Part shown: piece after piece, positions 43,269 to 53,658 of the stretch
Position numbering within the stretch: the stretch's first letter is position 1
Layout: each line of letters opens with the position of its first letter
Source of the DNA: DATKNA01 sp963755755
GTDB taxonomy: Bacteria; Actinomycetota; Actinomycetes; Actinomycetales; Kineosporiaceae
DNA length: 64,000 nucleotides
Reading direction: 5' to 3'
Assembly (NCBI GenBank): GCA_963755755.1
Contig: CAVWLJ010000004.1
Span: 124,001-188,000 of the forward strand
The notes under the pieces: model-generated
Told to the model about the DNA's origin: nothing
The model's database searches: none
The model's input: the letters and a program-made list of their open reading frames with translations, nothing else
Position numbers and translations under genes: made by a program

Positions 43269-44270
43269 TCAGGACGCCGAGAGCGGGCGGGGGAGCCGGC
43301 GTCGCGGCACCGCCGTCTCCTCCAGCAGCGGGGTGACGCCGGCGCTGAGCGTCGTCCCGTCCCAGTCCAGCTGGGAGAACACGGCGGAGATCTCGTGCAC
43401 GACCTGCCCGTCGAGCGGCAGCGACATGTGCCCGACGCCGTGCACGCGGACGTTCCGCACGAAGAGGTCGCGGTGATCGAGCCGGGCGTTCCCGTGCGGG
43501 AGGATCATCTGGTCGAGGTCGGACCAGTACGCCACGAAGCGGGTCCGGCACCGCTCGGCGGGCTCCGCGAGCTCGGTGAAGAGGTCGCTGCCCGGGCGCA
43601 GCTGGCGGCACAGCCGGACCGGCACCAGGTGGGCGGTCATGGTTCCGGCGTGCGGCGACCCCAGCGTGACCAGCGTGTCGACGCGTTCGTCGCCGCCGAG
43701 CCGCTGCACGTAGTACCGCGCGATGAGGCCGCCGAGGCTGTGCCCGACGACGTGGATGCGCTCGTACCCGGTCTGCGCGACGACCGCCTCGACCTCGGCC
43801 GCGAGATCCCGCGCCGCCTGCCGGATGTCGTTCGTCACGGGCGAGTAGTTGATCGTCATGACGCGGCCGAAGCCCCGCCGGCGCAGGCCCCGCTTCAGCA
43901 CGGTGAAGATCGCCCGGTTGTCCACCATCCCGTGGACCAGCAGGATCGGCGTCCCCGCCGCCTCGATGTCGCGCACGGCGAGGCCGCGTTGCCGGGGGCC
44001 GAGTCCCTCCAGGGCGTAGCGGTCGCCCGGTTCGGGTCGCTCGCGGAGCAGACCGAAGGGGTAGATCGCGAGGTGCGCGGAGCACCAGAGCGCCTCGACG
44101 ACCGCGCCGCGGACGCCGGCCGGGGTCAGCAGCGGCCGGACGTCGCTCCCCAGGCCGCGCAACCCCGTCGAGGGCGGGCGCCGCGTGGTCGAGGGAGCCC
44201 GGCCGGGGGCAGCCGGGAAGGCGGCATCGTCGGTCCCCGTCCTGGGGCCGTCGTCGTCGTGCCTGCTCAC
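43269..44270 (-). CDS. Esterase/lipase of alpha/beta hydrolase fold
   Basis: A 333-residue protein. Oxyanion region PILLVHGMVDNRAIF, nucleophile elbow HVVGHSLGGLIARYYVQRLG, and C-terminal histidine in VHGVGHMSLPLD. It resembles the triacylglycerol lipase/LipA-type family (lid lacking). There is no clear signal peptide; the N-terminus is a disordered Asp/Arg/Pro-rich stretch. GTG 44270 has AGGAGG 4 nt upstream. Substrate unknown. Confidence 0.82.
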   Translation of the reverse strand: MSRHDDDGPRTGTDDAAFPAAPGRAPSTTRRPPSTGLRGLGSDVRPLLTPAGVRGAVVEALWCSAHLAIYPFGLLRERPEPGDRYALEGLGPRQRGLAVRDIEAAGTPILLVHGMVDNRAIFTVLKRGLRRRGFGRVMTINYSPVTNDIRQAARDLAAEVEAVVAQTGYERIHVVGHSLGGLIARYYVQRLGGDERVDTLVTLGSPHAGTMTAHLVPVRLCRQLRPGSDLFTELAEPAERCRTRFVAYWSDLDQMILPHGNARLDHRDLFVRNVRVHGVGHMSLPLDGQVVHEISAVFSQLDWDGTTLSAGVTPLLEETAVPRRRLPRPLSAS

Positions 44271-44546
44271 GACGCCTCCTCGCCATCGAGCCGGTCGTCT
44301 CACCGCCTCGGTGAGCCTGTCGTACCCGGCGGGTGCGGCATGCACCGTTGCCGACCGACGTGACGTACGACACCTGAGGCTGCTTCTGACATCACGGTAA
44401 GCCCCGAAACCGATGTCGTCAGGGGAGGAGATCGGATGACCTGCTCCTCGGACGTCGCCGTCCCCCGAACGGCCCCGCCGTTCCGTCCCTCGCCCCGGGT
44501 GGCCGACTACTCTCGAGGAGTCCGGCCAGGTCGGAGGAGGTCTGTC

Positions 44547-44945
44547 ATGGCGCCGCTGCGGATCGTCGTCGCCAAGCCCGGGCTCGACGGGCACGACCGC
44601 GGCGCCAAGGTGGTCGCGCGTGCCCTCCGGGACGCCGGCATGGAGGTCGTCTACACCGGCCTGCACCAGACGCCGGAGCAGATCGTCGAGGCCGCACTGC
44701 AGGAGGACGCCGACGCCGTGGGCCTCTCCGTGCTCTCGGGCGCCCACATGACACTGTTCGCCCGCGTCGTCGAGCTGCTGCGCGAGCGGGGCGCCGACGA
44801 CATCGTCGTGTTCGGCGGCGGCATCATCCCCGAGGCCGACATCTCCGAGCTCGAGCGCCTCGGCGTCCGCAAGGTCTTCACGCCGGGTGCGTCGATGCGC
44901 GACATCGTCGACTGGGTCCGGGCGAACGTCGGCCAGACGGTCTGA
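44547..44945 (+). CDS. Stand-alone cobalamin-binding protein (methylmalonyl-CoA mutase small-domain type)
   Basis: A 132-residue single-domain protein. KPGLDGHDRGAKVVARALRD contains the DxHxxG B12 lower-ligand motif (His near 16), followed by VGLSVLSGAHM and VFGGGIIPEADI as in the C-terminal domain of methylmalonyl-CoA mutase. Separate small subunits pair with a large subunit to form mutases (for example isobutyryl-CoA type), but no large subunit is in this window. GGAGGAGG sits 6 nt before the ATG. Succinyl-CoA, the product of such mutases, is the substrate of the adjacent sucCD enzyme. Confidence 0.9.
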   Translation: MAPLRIVVAKPGLDGHDRGAKVVARALRDAGMEVVYTGLHQTPEQIVEAALQEDADAVGLSVLSGAHMTLFARVVELLRERGADDIVVFGGGIIPEADISELERLGVRKVFTPGASMRDIVDWVRANVGQTV

Positions 44946-45075
44946 GGGCCCGCCCGAGCGCGGGGCCGCGGGAGGAACGCGGGGCACGTGCGGGCGGCGT
45001 CGGAGCGGAACGGGCGAGGACTAGGGTGGTGGACCGGCATCCGCCTCCCGTCGCCACGTTGATGAGGACGTCCCC

Positions 45076-46281
45076 GTGGATCTGTTCGAGTACCAGGCGC
45101 GCGACCTGTTCGCTGCGCACGGCGTACCGGTGCTGGACGCGCAGGTCGCGACGACGCCGGCCGAGGCCCGCGCGGCCGCCGAGAAGCTCGGTGGCGGCAC
45201 GGTCGTCGTCAAGGCCCAGGTCAAGACCGGCGGCCGCGGCAAGGCCGGCGGCGTCAAGCTCGCGCACGACCCGCAGGAGGCCGCGGACCGCGCGAGCGAC
45301 ATCCTCGGGATGGACATCAAGGGCCACACCGTCCACCGGGTCATGATCGCGCAGGGCGCGAGGATCGCCGAGGAGTACTACTTCTCGATCCTCGTCGACC
45401 GCACGAACCGCACCTACCTCGTGATGGCGTCACGCGAGGGCGGCATGGAGATCGAGGAGCTCGCCGTCGAGCGGCCCGAGGCGCTCGCCCGCGTGCCCGT
45501 CGACGCGCTCACCGGGATCGACGCCGCCAAGGCCCGCGAGATCGTCGAGGCCGGCCGGTTCCCCGCCGAGGTCGCCGACCAGGTCGCCGACGCCGTCACG
45601 AAGCTGTGGGACGTGTTCGTCGCCGAGGACGCGACGCTCGTCGAGGTCAACCCGCTGGTCAAGACGGAGGACGGCGCGGTCGTCGCCCTCGACGGCAAGG
45701 TCACGCTCGACGAGAACGCGGCCTTCCGGCACCCCGGCTTCGAGGAGCTCGCCGACCGCACGGCGGCCGACCCGCTCGAGCAGAAGGCCAAGGAGAAGAA
45801 CCTCAACTACGTCAAGCTCGACGGCTCCGTCGGGATCATCGGCAACGGTGCGGGCCTCGTCATGAGCACCCTCGACGTCGTCGCGTACGCGGGCGAGGAG
45901 TTCGGCGGGGTCGAGCCCGCGAACTTCCTGGACATCGGCGGCGGCGCCAGCGCCGAGGTCATGGCCAACGGCCTCGACATCATCCTCGGCGACCCGCAGG
46001 TCAAGAGCGTCTTCGTCAACGTCTTCGGCGGCATCACCGCCTGCGACGCGGTGGCCAACGGGATCCTGCAGGCCTACGAGCTCCTCGAGCAGCGCGGGAC
46101 GCCGGTGAAGCTGCCGATCGTCGTCCGGCTGGACGGCAACAACGCCGAGCTCGGCCACCGGATCCTCGACGACTTCGCCGCCACGCTGCCGGCGGGCTCG
46201 ATCCAGCGGGTCGAGACCATGGACGACGCCGCCCGCAGGGCGGCCGAGCTGGCCGCCACCGGCCAGGGACAGGGGGCCTGA
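45076..46281 (+). CDS. sucC: Succinyl-CoA synthetase beta subunit
   Basis: A 401-residue ADP/GDP-forming subunit of the TCA-cycle enzyme. N-terminal DLFEYQARDLFAAHGVPVL, ATP-grasp KAQVKTGGRGKAGGVKLA, metal site EVNPLV and the nucleotide/CoA-interface VFGGITACDAVANGI. GTG start with GATGAGG about 9 nt upstream; TAGGGT near 45023 may be the -10 box of the sucCD promoter. Complete. Confidence 0.97.
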   Translation: MDLFEYQARDLFAAHGVPVLDAQVATTPAEARAAAEKLGGGTVVVKAQVKTGGRGKAGGVKLAHDPQEAADRASDILGMDIKGHTVHRVMIAQGARIAEEYYFSILVDRTNRTYLVMASREGGMEIEELAVERPEALARVPVDALTGIDAAKAREIVEAGRFPAEVADQVADAVTKLWDVFVAEDATLVEVNPLVKTEDGAVVALDGKVTLDENAAFRHPGFEELADRTAADPLEQKAKEKNLNYVKLDGSVGIIGNGAGLVMSTLDVVAYAGEEFGGVEPANFLDIGGGASAEVMANGLDIILGDPQVKSVFVNVFGGITACDAVANGILQAYELLEQRGTPVKLPIVVRLDGNNAELGHRILDDFAATLPAGSIQRVETMDDAARRAAELAATGQGQGA

Positions 46282-46284
46282 GCC

Positions 46285-47169
<885 letters not shown>

Positions 47170-47220
47170 CGGCCCCGCCCGATCCGGTCGCCGAGGAGCC
47201 GGCGGCATTCCTCTCCGGCC

Positions 47221-47257
47221 GCTGTGCACTGAGTCGTCCTGCGACTCAGTGCACAGC
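47221..47257 (+). terminator. sucCD terminator, perfect 16-bp hairpin
   Basis: GCTGTGCACTGAGTCG (47221-47236) and CGACTCAGTGCACAGC (47242-47257) pair perfectly around a TCCTG loop, 51 nt past the sucD stop. No U-run. Confidence 0.85.
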
Positions 47258-47397
47258 AGCCGCAGGAGGGTGCGGTCGCCGTCTTGTCCTGGGGTTCAGG
47301 GTGCGGGATCGTGACGTCACAGCACTTACGGCATCCACCGTCCGCCTCGTAGCAGCACGATCCCGGGCGGGCCGATGCCCGAGACCGGAGCGGTGAC

Positions 47398-47923
47398 ATG
47401 GTCGGTTCACTCATCCGCACTGTCTACTCACGTCGTCGCGACCCGGCCGCCTCCTCGGCGGAGCGGACGCTCGCGGTTCTGCGTCGGGGCCAGGGCCCTG
47501 ATCGAGCGGGGCTGGGTCCAGGGCGGCTGGTACGTCCTCGAGGCGCCCGACGGACGCCGGCGCTTCGTGGGGGCGGGGTCCCTGACGCGGCGCAGCTTCG
47601 GCGAGATCGTCCAGTCCTGTCTCGTCGGCGCGGTCGTCGAGTCCGCCCGCTGGCACACCTCCGAGCGGGGCGCTGCCGGTCCGGCGATCGACACCCTGTG
47701 GCATCAGCTCGGCGAGCTCGTCGGCGGCCCGCCGCCCGTCGACCCCCGGACCCCGATCCCCGTCCTGCGCAGCCGTCAGGTCGGCGACCTGACGACCTGG
47801 AACGACCGGCGCGGACGCAGCCGCGAGGACGTGCTCCGCCTGCTCGACGCCGCCGTCGCCCGCGTCGCGCCGGCGCGGGCGAGCGCCGAGACCGAGGCCG
47901 AGGCCATGGCCGTCCTCGGCTGA
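47398..47923 (+). CDS. DUF6197-like protein, one-base insertion
   Basis: The ATG at 47398 (GGAG upstream) opens frame 1: VGSLIRTVYSRRRDPAASSA ... TLAVLRR. Removing one G from the GGGG run near 47485 joins it to frame 2: ARALIERGWVQGGWYVLEA, CLVGAVVESARWH and the C-terminal WNDRRGRSREDVLRLLDAAV, the pattern of DUF6197 proteins. About 175 residues, soluble, function unknown. It stands alone between sucCD and perM. Confidence 0.65.
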
Positions 47924-48011
47924 GTCCCGCCTGGAGTCTCCGTCTGGGACGGCCCGCCCGGGCGTGTCCTCATCCGTCGGGGTGCTCCGGCCGCGTGACG
48001 ATGGACGCGTC

Positions 48012-49272
48012 ATGACCAGCCTCCTCGACCGGCCGCCCTCCACCTTCGACGTCCGTCCCGCGCCGGCTCCGGCCGGCGCCGCTGCCGCATGTCAGGCGGC
48101 GGGCGCCTCGCTCCTCGCCGTCCTCGCTCCCGTGGTGTTGGCCTGGGTGGTCGACTCCGACGGCAAGGGCACGTGGCTGCAGGCGGTCCGGCTGTCGCTC
48201 GCGGTCTGGCTGCTGGCGCAGCACGGCGGCCTCACCGTGGACGGCGGCCACGTCGGCATCGTCCCGCTCGGGCTGACGCTCGCTCCGCTCGCCGCCTGCT
48301 GGCTGGGCGGACGCCGGATGTCCCGGGCGCTCGACCCGCGCGCGGAGGCGATCGCCGCCGGCGCCACTCGCGCCGCGCCGGCGTGGCCCCCGGCGGTCGC
48401 GCTCGCGTCGTTCGCGGGGACGTACTGCCTGGTGGTCGCAGCGGCTGTGCTCGTCGCCGGGATGCCGGGCGCGCACCCCATCGGGTTGCAGGCCGTGATG
48501 GGCGCCGCGGTCGTCTCCTCCGTCTGCGGCACGCTGGGCGCCGCCGCCTACCGCCACGGCGGGTTCACCCGGGGACTGCTCCGGGCGGTACGGACCCTGC
48601 CGTTGCCCCTGCGTCGGCTGGGCCGGTCCCGCCCTCGCCGCCGTCGCGGCGCAGGTGGCGGCCGCGGCGGTCGTCGTCGCGGGGCTGCTCGTGCTCGGCC
48701 GTGCGCACGTCCTCGAGCTGCACCGCGCGCTCGACCCGGGCGCCGCGGGCGGTGCGGTCCTCACCCTCGGGCAGATGCTGTTGCTGCCGAACCTCGTCCT
48801 CTGGGCCGCCGCCGGGCTGACCGGCACCGCGGTGGCGGTCGGCTCGGGGACGTCGGTCACGTTGGCGTCCAGTTCGCTCGGGCCACTGCCCGCCCTGCCG
48901 GTCCTCGGCGCGCTGCCCGCCCCCGGACCGCTGCCGCGCCCGGCGCTGGCCCTGCTCGCGGTGCCCGTGCTCGCCGGCGTCCTCGCCGGCATCCTGCTCG
49001 TCCGCACCAAGCGGGGCGCCCGGCCGAGCCGGTGGACGGGCTGGCACCGGGTGCTCGCGGACATCGCCGGCGTCGGCACCCTCGCCGCGGTGATGATGGG
49101 TGCGCTCGCGTGGTTGTCCGGCGGTCCCGCCGGGCCCGGGCTGCTCGCCGTCACCGGACCCCAGCCGGTGCTCGCCGGGCTCGCCTTCGGTGGCGAGGTG
49201 GCCGTCGGCGTCGCGCTCGTGCTCGCGGTGACTGCGACCCGCCGCCGCCTCTCGCGCCGCGCCCCCCGATAG
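48012..49272 (+). CDS. perM: DUF6350/PerM-like polytopic membrane protein, frameshifted
   Basis: About 420 residues with many membrane helices (for example SLLAVLAPVVLAWVVD, LALASFAGTYCLVVAAAVLV, VVVAGLLVLGRAHVL, VLWAAAGLTGTAVAVG, LAGLAFGGEVAVGVALVLAV). Reading passes from frame 3 to frame 1 near 48619, where one extra C in CGGCTGGG disrupts it (RR then WAGPALAAVAAQVAAAAVVV). Position between sucD and purN equals that of M. tuberculosis PerM, a divisome-associated protein needed for persistence. Function here is by synteny. Confidence 0.75.
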
Positions 49273-49283
49273 GGTCGGCGCCT

Positions 49284-49907
49284 GTGGAGGGACGCCCGGG
49301 ACGAGCCGCCGTCGTCGTGCTCGTCTCGGGGACCGGCACCCTGCTGCAGGCCCTGCTCGACGCCGCCGCGGATCCGGCCGTCCCGTTCCGCGTGGCCGGG
49401 GTGGTCACCGATCGCCCGGACGCCGGAGGTCTCGACCGCGCCCGCGCCGCCGGCGTCCCGACCGCCGTGGTGGCCGCCCAAGGACTTCCCCGACCGCGCA
49501 GCCTGGGACGACGGGGTGGCGCGCGCCGTGCGGGTCTTCGCGCCGCGGCTCGTCGTCCTCGCCGGCTTCATGCGGATCCTCGGCGCCGCCTACCTCGCCG
49601 AGTTCGGGGACCGGACCATCAACACGCACCCCGCCCTGCTGCCGTCGTTCCCCGGCGCCCACGGGGTCCGCGACGCGCTCGCCCACGGCGTCAGGGTGAC
49701 CGGGACGAGTGTCATCCTCGTGGACGCGGGCACGGACACCGGCCCGATCGTCGCTCAGCGGGCCGTCGAGGTCCGGGACGACGACGACGAGGCGAGCCTC
49801 CACGAACGCATCAAGGTCGTCGAGCGGCGAACTGCTCGTCGACGTCGTCCGCCGCATGACGGCGGACGGCTGGCAGGTCACCGACAGGAAGGTCGTGCTC
49901 GGGATGA
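49284..49907 (+). CDS. purN: Phosphoribosylglycinamide formyltransferase PurN, frameshifted
   Basis: Transfers formyl from 10-formyl-THF to GAR in purine synthesis. VVVLVSGTGTLLQALLDAAA opens in frame 3; one extra base near 49477 restores KDFPDRAAWDDGVARAV in frame 1, then the catalytic INTHPALLPSFPGAHGVRDA and VDAGTDTGPIV; another extra base near 49828 restores ELLVDVVRRMTADGW in frame 2. The final frame runs without stop into purH, so the end is unclear; the ATGA at 49904-49907 suggests a stop overlapping the purH start after one more shift. TAGGGT is 8 nt before GTG 49284. Confidence 0.85.
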
Positions 49908-51492
49908 GCGAGCGAAGCGAGCGGCGGCCGGTCCGGCGCGCCCTGGTGTCCGTCTACGACAAGACGGGACTCGAGGACCTCGCCCGCGGCCTCCACGAGG
50001 CGGGCGTGGCGCTGGTGTCGACCGGGTCGACGGCCGCGCGGATCTCCGCGGCGGGCGTACCGGTCACGGCGGTGGAGGACGTCACGGGCTTCCCGGAGAT
50101 CCTCGACGGCCGCGTCAAGACGCTGCACCCCCGGATCCACGCCGGCCTGCTGGCCGACCGGAGCAACCCCGGGCACGAGGAGAAGCTGGGCGAGCTCGGG
50201 ATCGAGCCGTTCGACCTGCTCGTTCCAACCTCTACCCGTTCCGGCAGACGGTGCTCTCCGGCGCCTCGCCCGACGAGGTCGTCGAGCAGATCGACATCGG
50301 CGGGCCGGCGATGGTGCGGGCGGCGGCGAAGAACCACGGGAGCGTCGCCGTGGTCGTCGACCCGGCGTCCTACGGCGAGGTGCTGGACGCCGTCCGCGCG
50401 GGCGGTTTCTCCATCGAGCAGCGGCGGGTGCTGGCCGCCCGCGCTTTCGCGCACACCGCGGCCTACGACGTCGCCGTCGCCTCCTGGACGGGGACGGTGC
50501 TCGCCGACACCTCGGGCGGCACCGGCTTCCCCGCCTTCACCGGCGCCACCTGGGAGCGCGCGGGCGGGCTCCGGTACGGGGAGAACCCGCACCAGCCGGC
50601 GGCGCTGTACCGGCACTGGCGGCCCGGGCTCGCGCACGCCGAGCAGCTGCACGGCAAGGAGATGTCCTACAACAACTACGTCGACACCGACGCCGCGTGG
50701 CGTGCCGCCCACGACCACGACAGGCCCTGTGTGGCGATCATCAAGCACGCCAACCCGTGCGGCATCGCCGTCGGCGCCGACCTCGCCGAGGCGTACCGCC
50801 GTGCCTTCGACTGCGACCCGGTCTCCGCCTACGGCGGCGTGGTGGCCGCGAACGGGACCGTGACCGCGGCGACGGCCGAACAGATCGCCGAGGTCTTCAC
50901 CGAGGTCGTCGCTGCTCCGGACTTCGAGCCCGAGGCGCTGGAGATCCTGCGCCGCAAGAAGAACGTCCGGTTGCTGCGGCTGCCGACCGCAGGCGCGTTC
51001 GAGCCGATGGAGTTCCGGCCGATCAGTGGCGGCGTGCTCGTGCAGGCCGTCGACCGGATCGACGCCCGGGCCTCCGGGCCCGACGGCGGTGGCGACGACC
51101 CCTCGCTGTGGCGGCTGGTCACGGGCGACCCGGCGGACGGGGCCACGCTGGCCGACCTCGCGTTCGCCTGGCGCGCCGTCCGCGCCGTGAAGTCCAACGC
51201 GATCCTGCTCGCCAAGGACGGCGGCAGCGTGGGCATCGGGATGGGGCAGGTCAACCGGGTCGACTCGTGCCGTCTCGCGGTCGCGCGCGCCGGCGAGGAG
51301 CGCGCGCGGGGCGCGGTCGCCGCGTCCGACGCGTTCTTCCCCTTCCCCGACGGGCTCGAGGTGCTGCTCGAGGCCGGCGTCCGCGCGGTGGTCCAGCCGG
51401 GCGGCTCGGTGCGCGACGACGAGGTCGTCGCCGCCGCGCGCGCCGCAGGCGCCACCATGTACCTGACCGGCGTCCGGCACTTCGCGCACTGA
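49904..51492 (+). CDS. purH: Bifunctional AICAR transformylase/IMP cyclohydrolase PurH, one-base deletion
   Basis: Last two steps of IMP synthesis. N-terminal cyclohydrolase: RRALVSVYDKTGLEDLARGL, STGSTAARI, GRVKTLHPRIHAGLLADR. At about 50224 one base is missing; inserting it joins FDLLV to SNLYPFRQTVLSG and IDIGGPAMVRAAAKNH. The transformylase domain has YGENPHQPAALYRH, KHANPCG, RFPFPDGLE-like FFPFPDGLEVL and ends VRHFAH. Corrected length 529 residues, normal. It starts with SERSERR, encoded by a GAGCGAGCGAAGCGAGC repeat typical of actinobacterial genomes. Confidence 0.93.
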
Positions 51493-51515
51493 CGCCGGGA
51501 TCGAGGAGGCCGAGG

Positions 51516-51788
51516 ATGGTCCGCTGGGAGGTGCCGCCGGAGCGCCGCGTCGTGTTCACGGTCGTGCTCGTCATCGTGGCGATCTCCGTCGCCGTGACCT
51601 ACGCCGTCGACTTCCGGATCGGCGGCTACATCCTGGCGGCGTCGCTCGGCCTGGCAGCGGTGTGCCGGGCCGTCCTGCCCGAGCGGTACTGCCTGGGCCT
51701 GCTCGTGCGGACCCGCCGCATGGACGCCACGACCGCCGCCCTGCTCGCGGTCGCCCTCGCGGTCGTCGCCGGCATCGTGCCGGTCTGA
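51516..51788 (+). CDS. DUF3017-like small membrane protein
   Basis: A 90-residue protein with three hydrophobic helices (VFTVVLVIVAISVAVTYAV, GYILAASLGLAAVCRAVL, TAALLAVALAVVAGIV) and a short PERYCLGLLVRTRRMDA linker, the DUF3017 pattern. GAGGAGG lies about 8 nt upstream of the ATG. Function unknown; it follows purH by 23 nt and is probably in its transcript. Confidence 0.8.
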   Translation: MVRWEVPPERRVVFTVVLVIVAISVAVTYAVDFRIGGYILAASLGLAAVCRAVLPERYCLGLLVRTRRMDATTAALLAVALAVVAGIVPV

Positions 51789-51888
51789 GCCTCCGGGAAC
51801 CCGCCCCTCGTCCCTGCGTCGACGGCGCGCCGGCCGCGGACGGGGGGTGTCTCGACCGCGGGGGCCGCGACCTGATGTGATTGTTCAC

Positions 51889-53112
51889 ATGACCGAGCCC
51901 ACGCCGCTGGCAGCGCCGGCCCCCGCCGAGCCCGTTCTCACGTTGACGGCGCCCGAGCCGCCGAAGCCGGTGGCCGACACGTCCGCGCCGAAGATGGCGC
52001 CCCCGGTGCCCGCCGCCGCGGTTCCGGGGCTCGACCAGAAGGTCGACTCGTACCTGCAGGGGCTGCTCGGGACCCAGGCGAGCTCGCCGGACTTCACCCG
52101 GCGCGCGGACGACGTCCGCACGATGGGCGACGACGAGATCCGGCGGGCCGCGGAGAGCAGCAACCGGCTGCTCAAGACACCGGTCAAGGCGCTCCAGGAG
52201 GGCGGCCTCTCGGAGGGCTCGAAGGTCGGCAGCACGCTGGTCGAGCTCCGCCGCACCGTCGAGGACCTGGACCCCAAGGGCGCGCAGGGCTCGCGCAAGA
52301 TCCTCGGAATGATCCCGTTCGGTGACCGCCTGACGGACTACTTCCACCGCTACCAGAGCGCGCAGAGCCACCTCAACGCGATCATGAAGGCGCTCTACGA
52401 CGGCCAGGACGAGCTGCGCCGCGACAACGCCGCCCTCAACCAGGAGAAGCAGCAGCTCTGGGACGCGATGGGCCGGCTCAACCAGTACATCTACATCGCC
52501 GAGCGGCTCGACGCCCGGCTCTCGGCGGCGATCGCCGAGCTCGACACGAGCGATCCCGAGAAGGCCAAGGCGATGCGGCAGGACGTGCTGTTCTACGTCC
52601 GGCAGAAGCACCAGGACCTGCTGACCCAGCTCGCCGTCTCGATCCAGAACTACCTCGCCATCGACATCGTCATCAAGAACAACGTCGAGCTCATCAAGGG
52701 TGTCGACCGGGCGACCACGACGACGATCTCCGCGCTCCGGACGGCGGTGATCGTCGCGCAGGCGCTGAACAACCAGAAGCTCGTGCTCGACCAGATCACG
52801 GCGCTCAACACCACGACGTCCGGGCTCATCCAGCGGACCAGCGAGATGCTCCGGGACAACTCGGTGAAGATCCAGGAGCAGGCGGCGTCCGCGACGATCG
52901 GCCTGCCGCAGCTGCAGGCGGCGTTCCAGAACATCTACCAGACCATGGACGCGATCGACACGTTCAAGGTGCAGGCGCTGGACAGCATGGCGGCGACCGT
53001 CGGCGTGCTGCAGAACGAGGTCTCCAAGTCGCAGGAGTACCTGGAGCGGGTGCAGAAGCGCGACGAGCGGATCGCCAGCGGCAGCCTCGACCTGGGTACG
53101 CCGGGCAGGTAA
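51889..53112 (+). CDS. TelA-family toxic-anion-resistance-like protein
   Basis: A 407-residue mostly helical, coiled-coil-rich protein: Pro/Ala-rich start, then SRKILGMIPFGDRLTDYFHR, DELRRDNAALNQEKQQLWD and VIVAQALNNQKLVLDQITALN, matching TelA (tellurite resistance) proteins. Tellurite resistance is a family label only; TelA proteins are found in general stress modules. ATG 51889 has TGTGAT 7 nt upstream, so it probably begins the long operon that runs to the window end. Confidence 0.88.
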   Translation: MTEPTPLAAPAPAEPVLTLTAPEPPKPVADTSAPKMAPPVPAAAVPGLDQKVDSYLQGLLGTQASSPDFTRRADDVRTMGDDEIRRAAESSNRLLKTPVKALQEGGLSEGSKVGSTLVELRRTVEDLDPKGAQGSRKILGMIPFGDRLTDYFHRYQSAQSHLNAIMKALYDGQDELRRDNAALNQEKQQLWDAMGRLNQYIYIAERLDARLSAAIAELDTSDPEKAKAMRQDVLFYVRQKHQDLLTQLAVSIQNYLAIDIVIKNNVELIKGVDRATTTTISALRTAVIVAQALNNQKLVLDQITALNTTTSGLIQRTSEMLRDNSVKIQEQAASATIGLPQLQAAFQNIYQTMDAIDTFKVQALDSMAATVGVLQNEVSKSQEYLERVQKRDERIASGSLDLGTPGR

Positions 53113-53121
53113 GGGAGCCGC

Positions 53122-53658
53122 GTGCCGTTCTTCAGGGATCTGTTCGGCTTGGGCCGCAAGCCGGACGCCGCACCGGAGGTCGAGCTCCCACCCGTCCCCA
53201 CCAGCGACGACCTGCTCCAGAAGATCGTCGGCATCGACGCCGACATCGACGCGAAGGTCGCGCAGGGGCGGGTGCCGGACCTCGTCTCCGCGCGCGTGCA
53301 CCGGATCACGGCGACGGCGCGCGACGTCGTGCCCGCGCTCGACCGCCTCGGCGCGGGCAGCCGGGACGCGCACTCGGTGATGTCGACCGTGACGAGCTAC
53401 CTGCCGGAGGCGCTCGACGGCTACCTCCGGCTGCCCCGCGCCTACGCCGACCGCCGTCCGGTCGACGGGGGCAAGACCAGCCTCATGGTCCTGGTCGACC
53501 AGCTCGACCTGCTCGCGGTGACGATGGACAAGATCCTCGACGCCGTCTACCGCTCGGACGCCGAGGCGCTGGTCGCGCACGGGCGCTTCCTCGCCGAGAA
53601 GTTCGGCCACTCCGGGCTGGACGGGCTCGACATCACCGGGTCGGGGACGGCGCCGTGA
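53122..53658 (+). CDS. TelA-associated protein of unknown function (XpaC-like?)
   Basis: A 178-residue helical protein without signal or membrane segment: FFRDLFGLGRKPDAAPEV start, then DDLLQKIVGIDADIDAKVAQ, PALDRLGAGSRDAHSVMSTV and LDLLAVTMDKILDAVYRSDA. In Firmicutes TelA genes pair with xpaC, and the general shape is similar, but I see no decisive motif. AAGGGAG upstream of the GTG; 9 nt after TelA, 4-nt overlap with the ATPase. Confidence 0.6.
   Translation: MPFFRDLFGLGRKPDAAPEVELPPVPTSDDLLQKIVGIDADIDAKVAQGRVPDLVSARVHRITATARDVVPALDRLGAGSRDAHSVMSTVTSYLPEALDGYLRLPRAYADRRPVDGGKTSLMVLVDQLDLLAVTMDKILDAVYRSDAEALVAHGRFLAEKFGHSGLDGLDITGSGTAP

Noticed and set aside
49904..49927. GAGCGAGCGAAGCGAGC repeat as a mobile or REP element
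   Set aside because: It is inside the purH N-terminus (SERSERR) and this sequence is common in actinobacterial coding starts; no second copy of an element boundary was seen.
47398..50300. Programmed ribosomal frameshifting to explain the broken genes
   Set aside because: Shifts go in both directions, occur in unrelated genes, and lack slippery heptamers with downstream structures; error is simpler.
51889..53112. Tellurite resistance operon
   Set aside because: TelA alone does not show tellurite resistance; no TerC/TerD-type genes are present and the context is PknG signalling.
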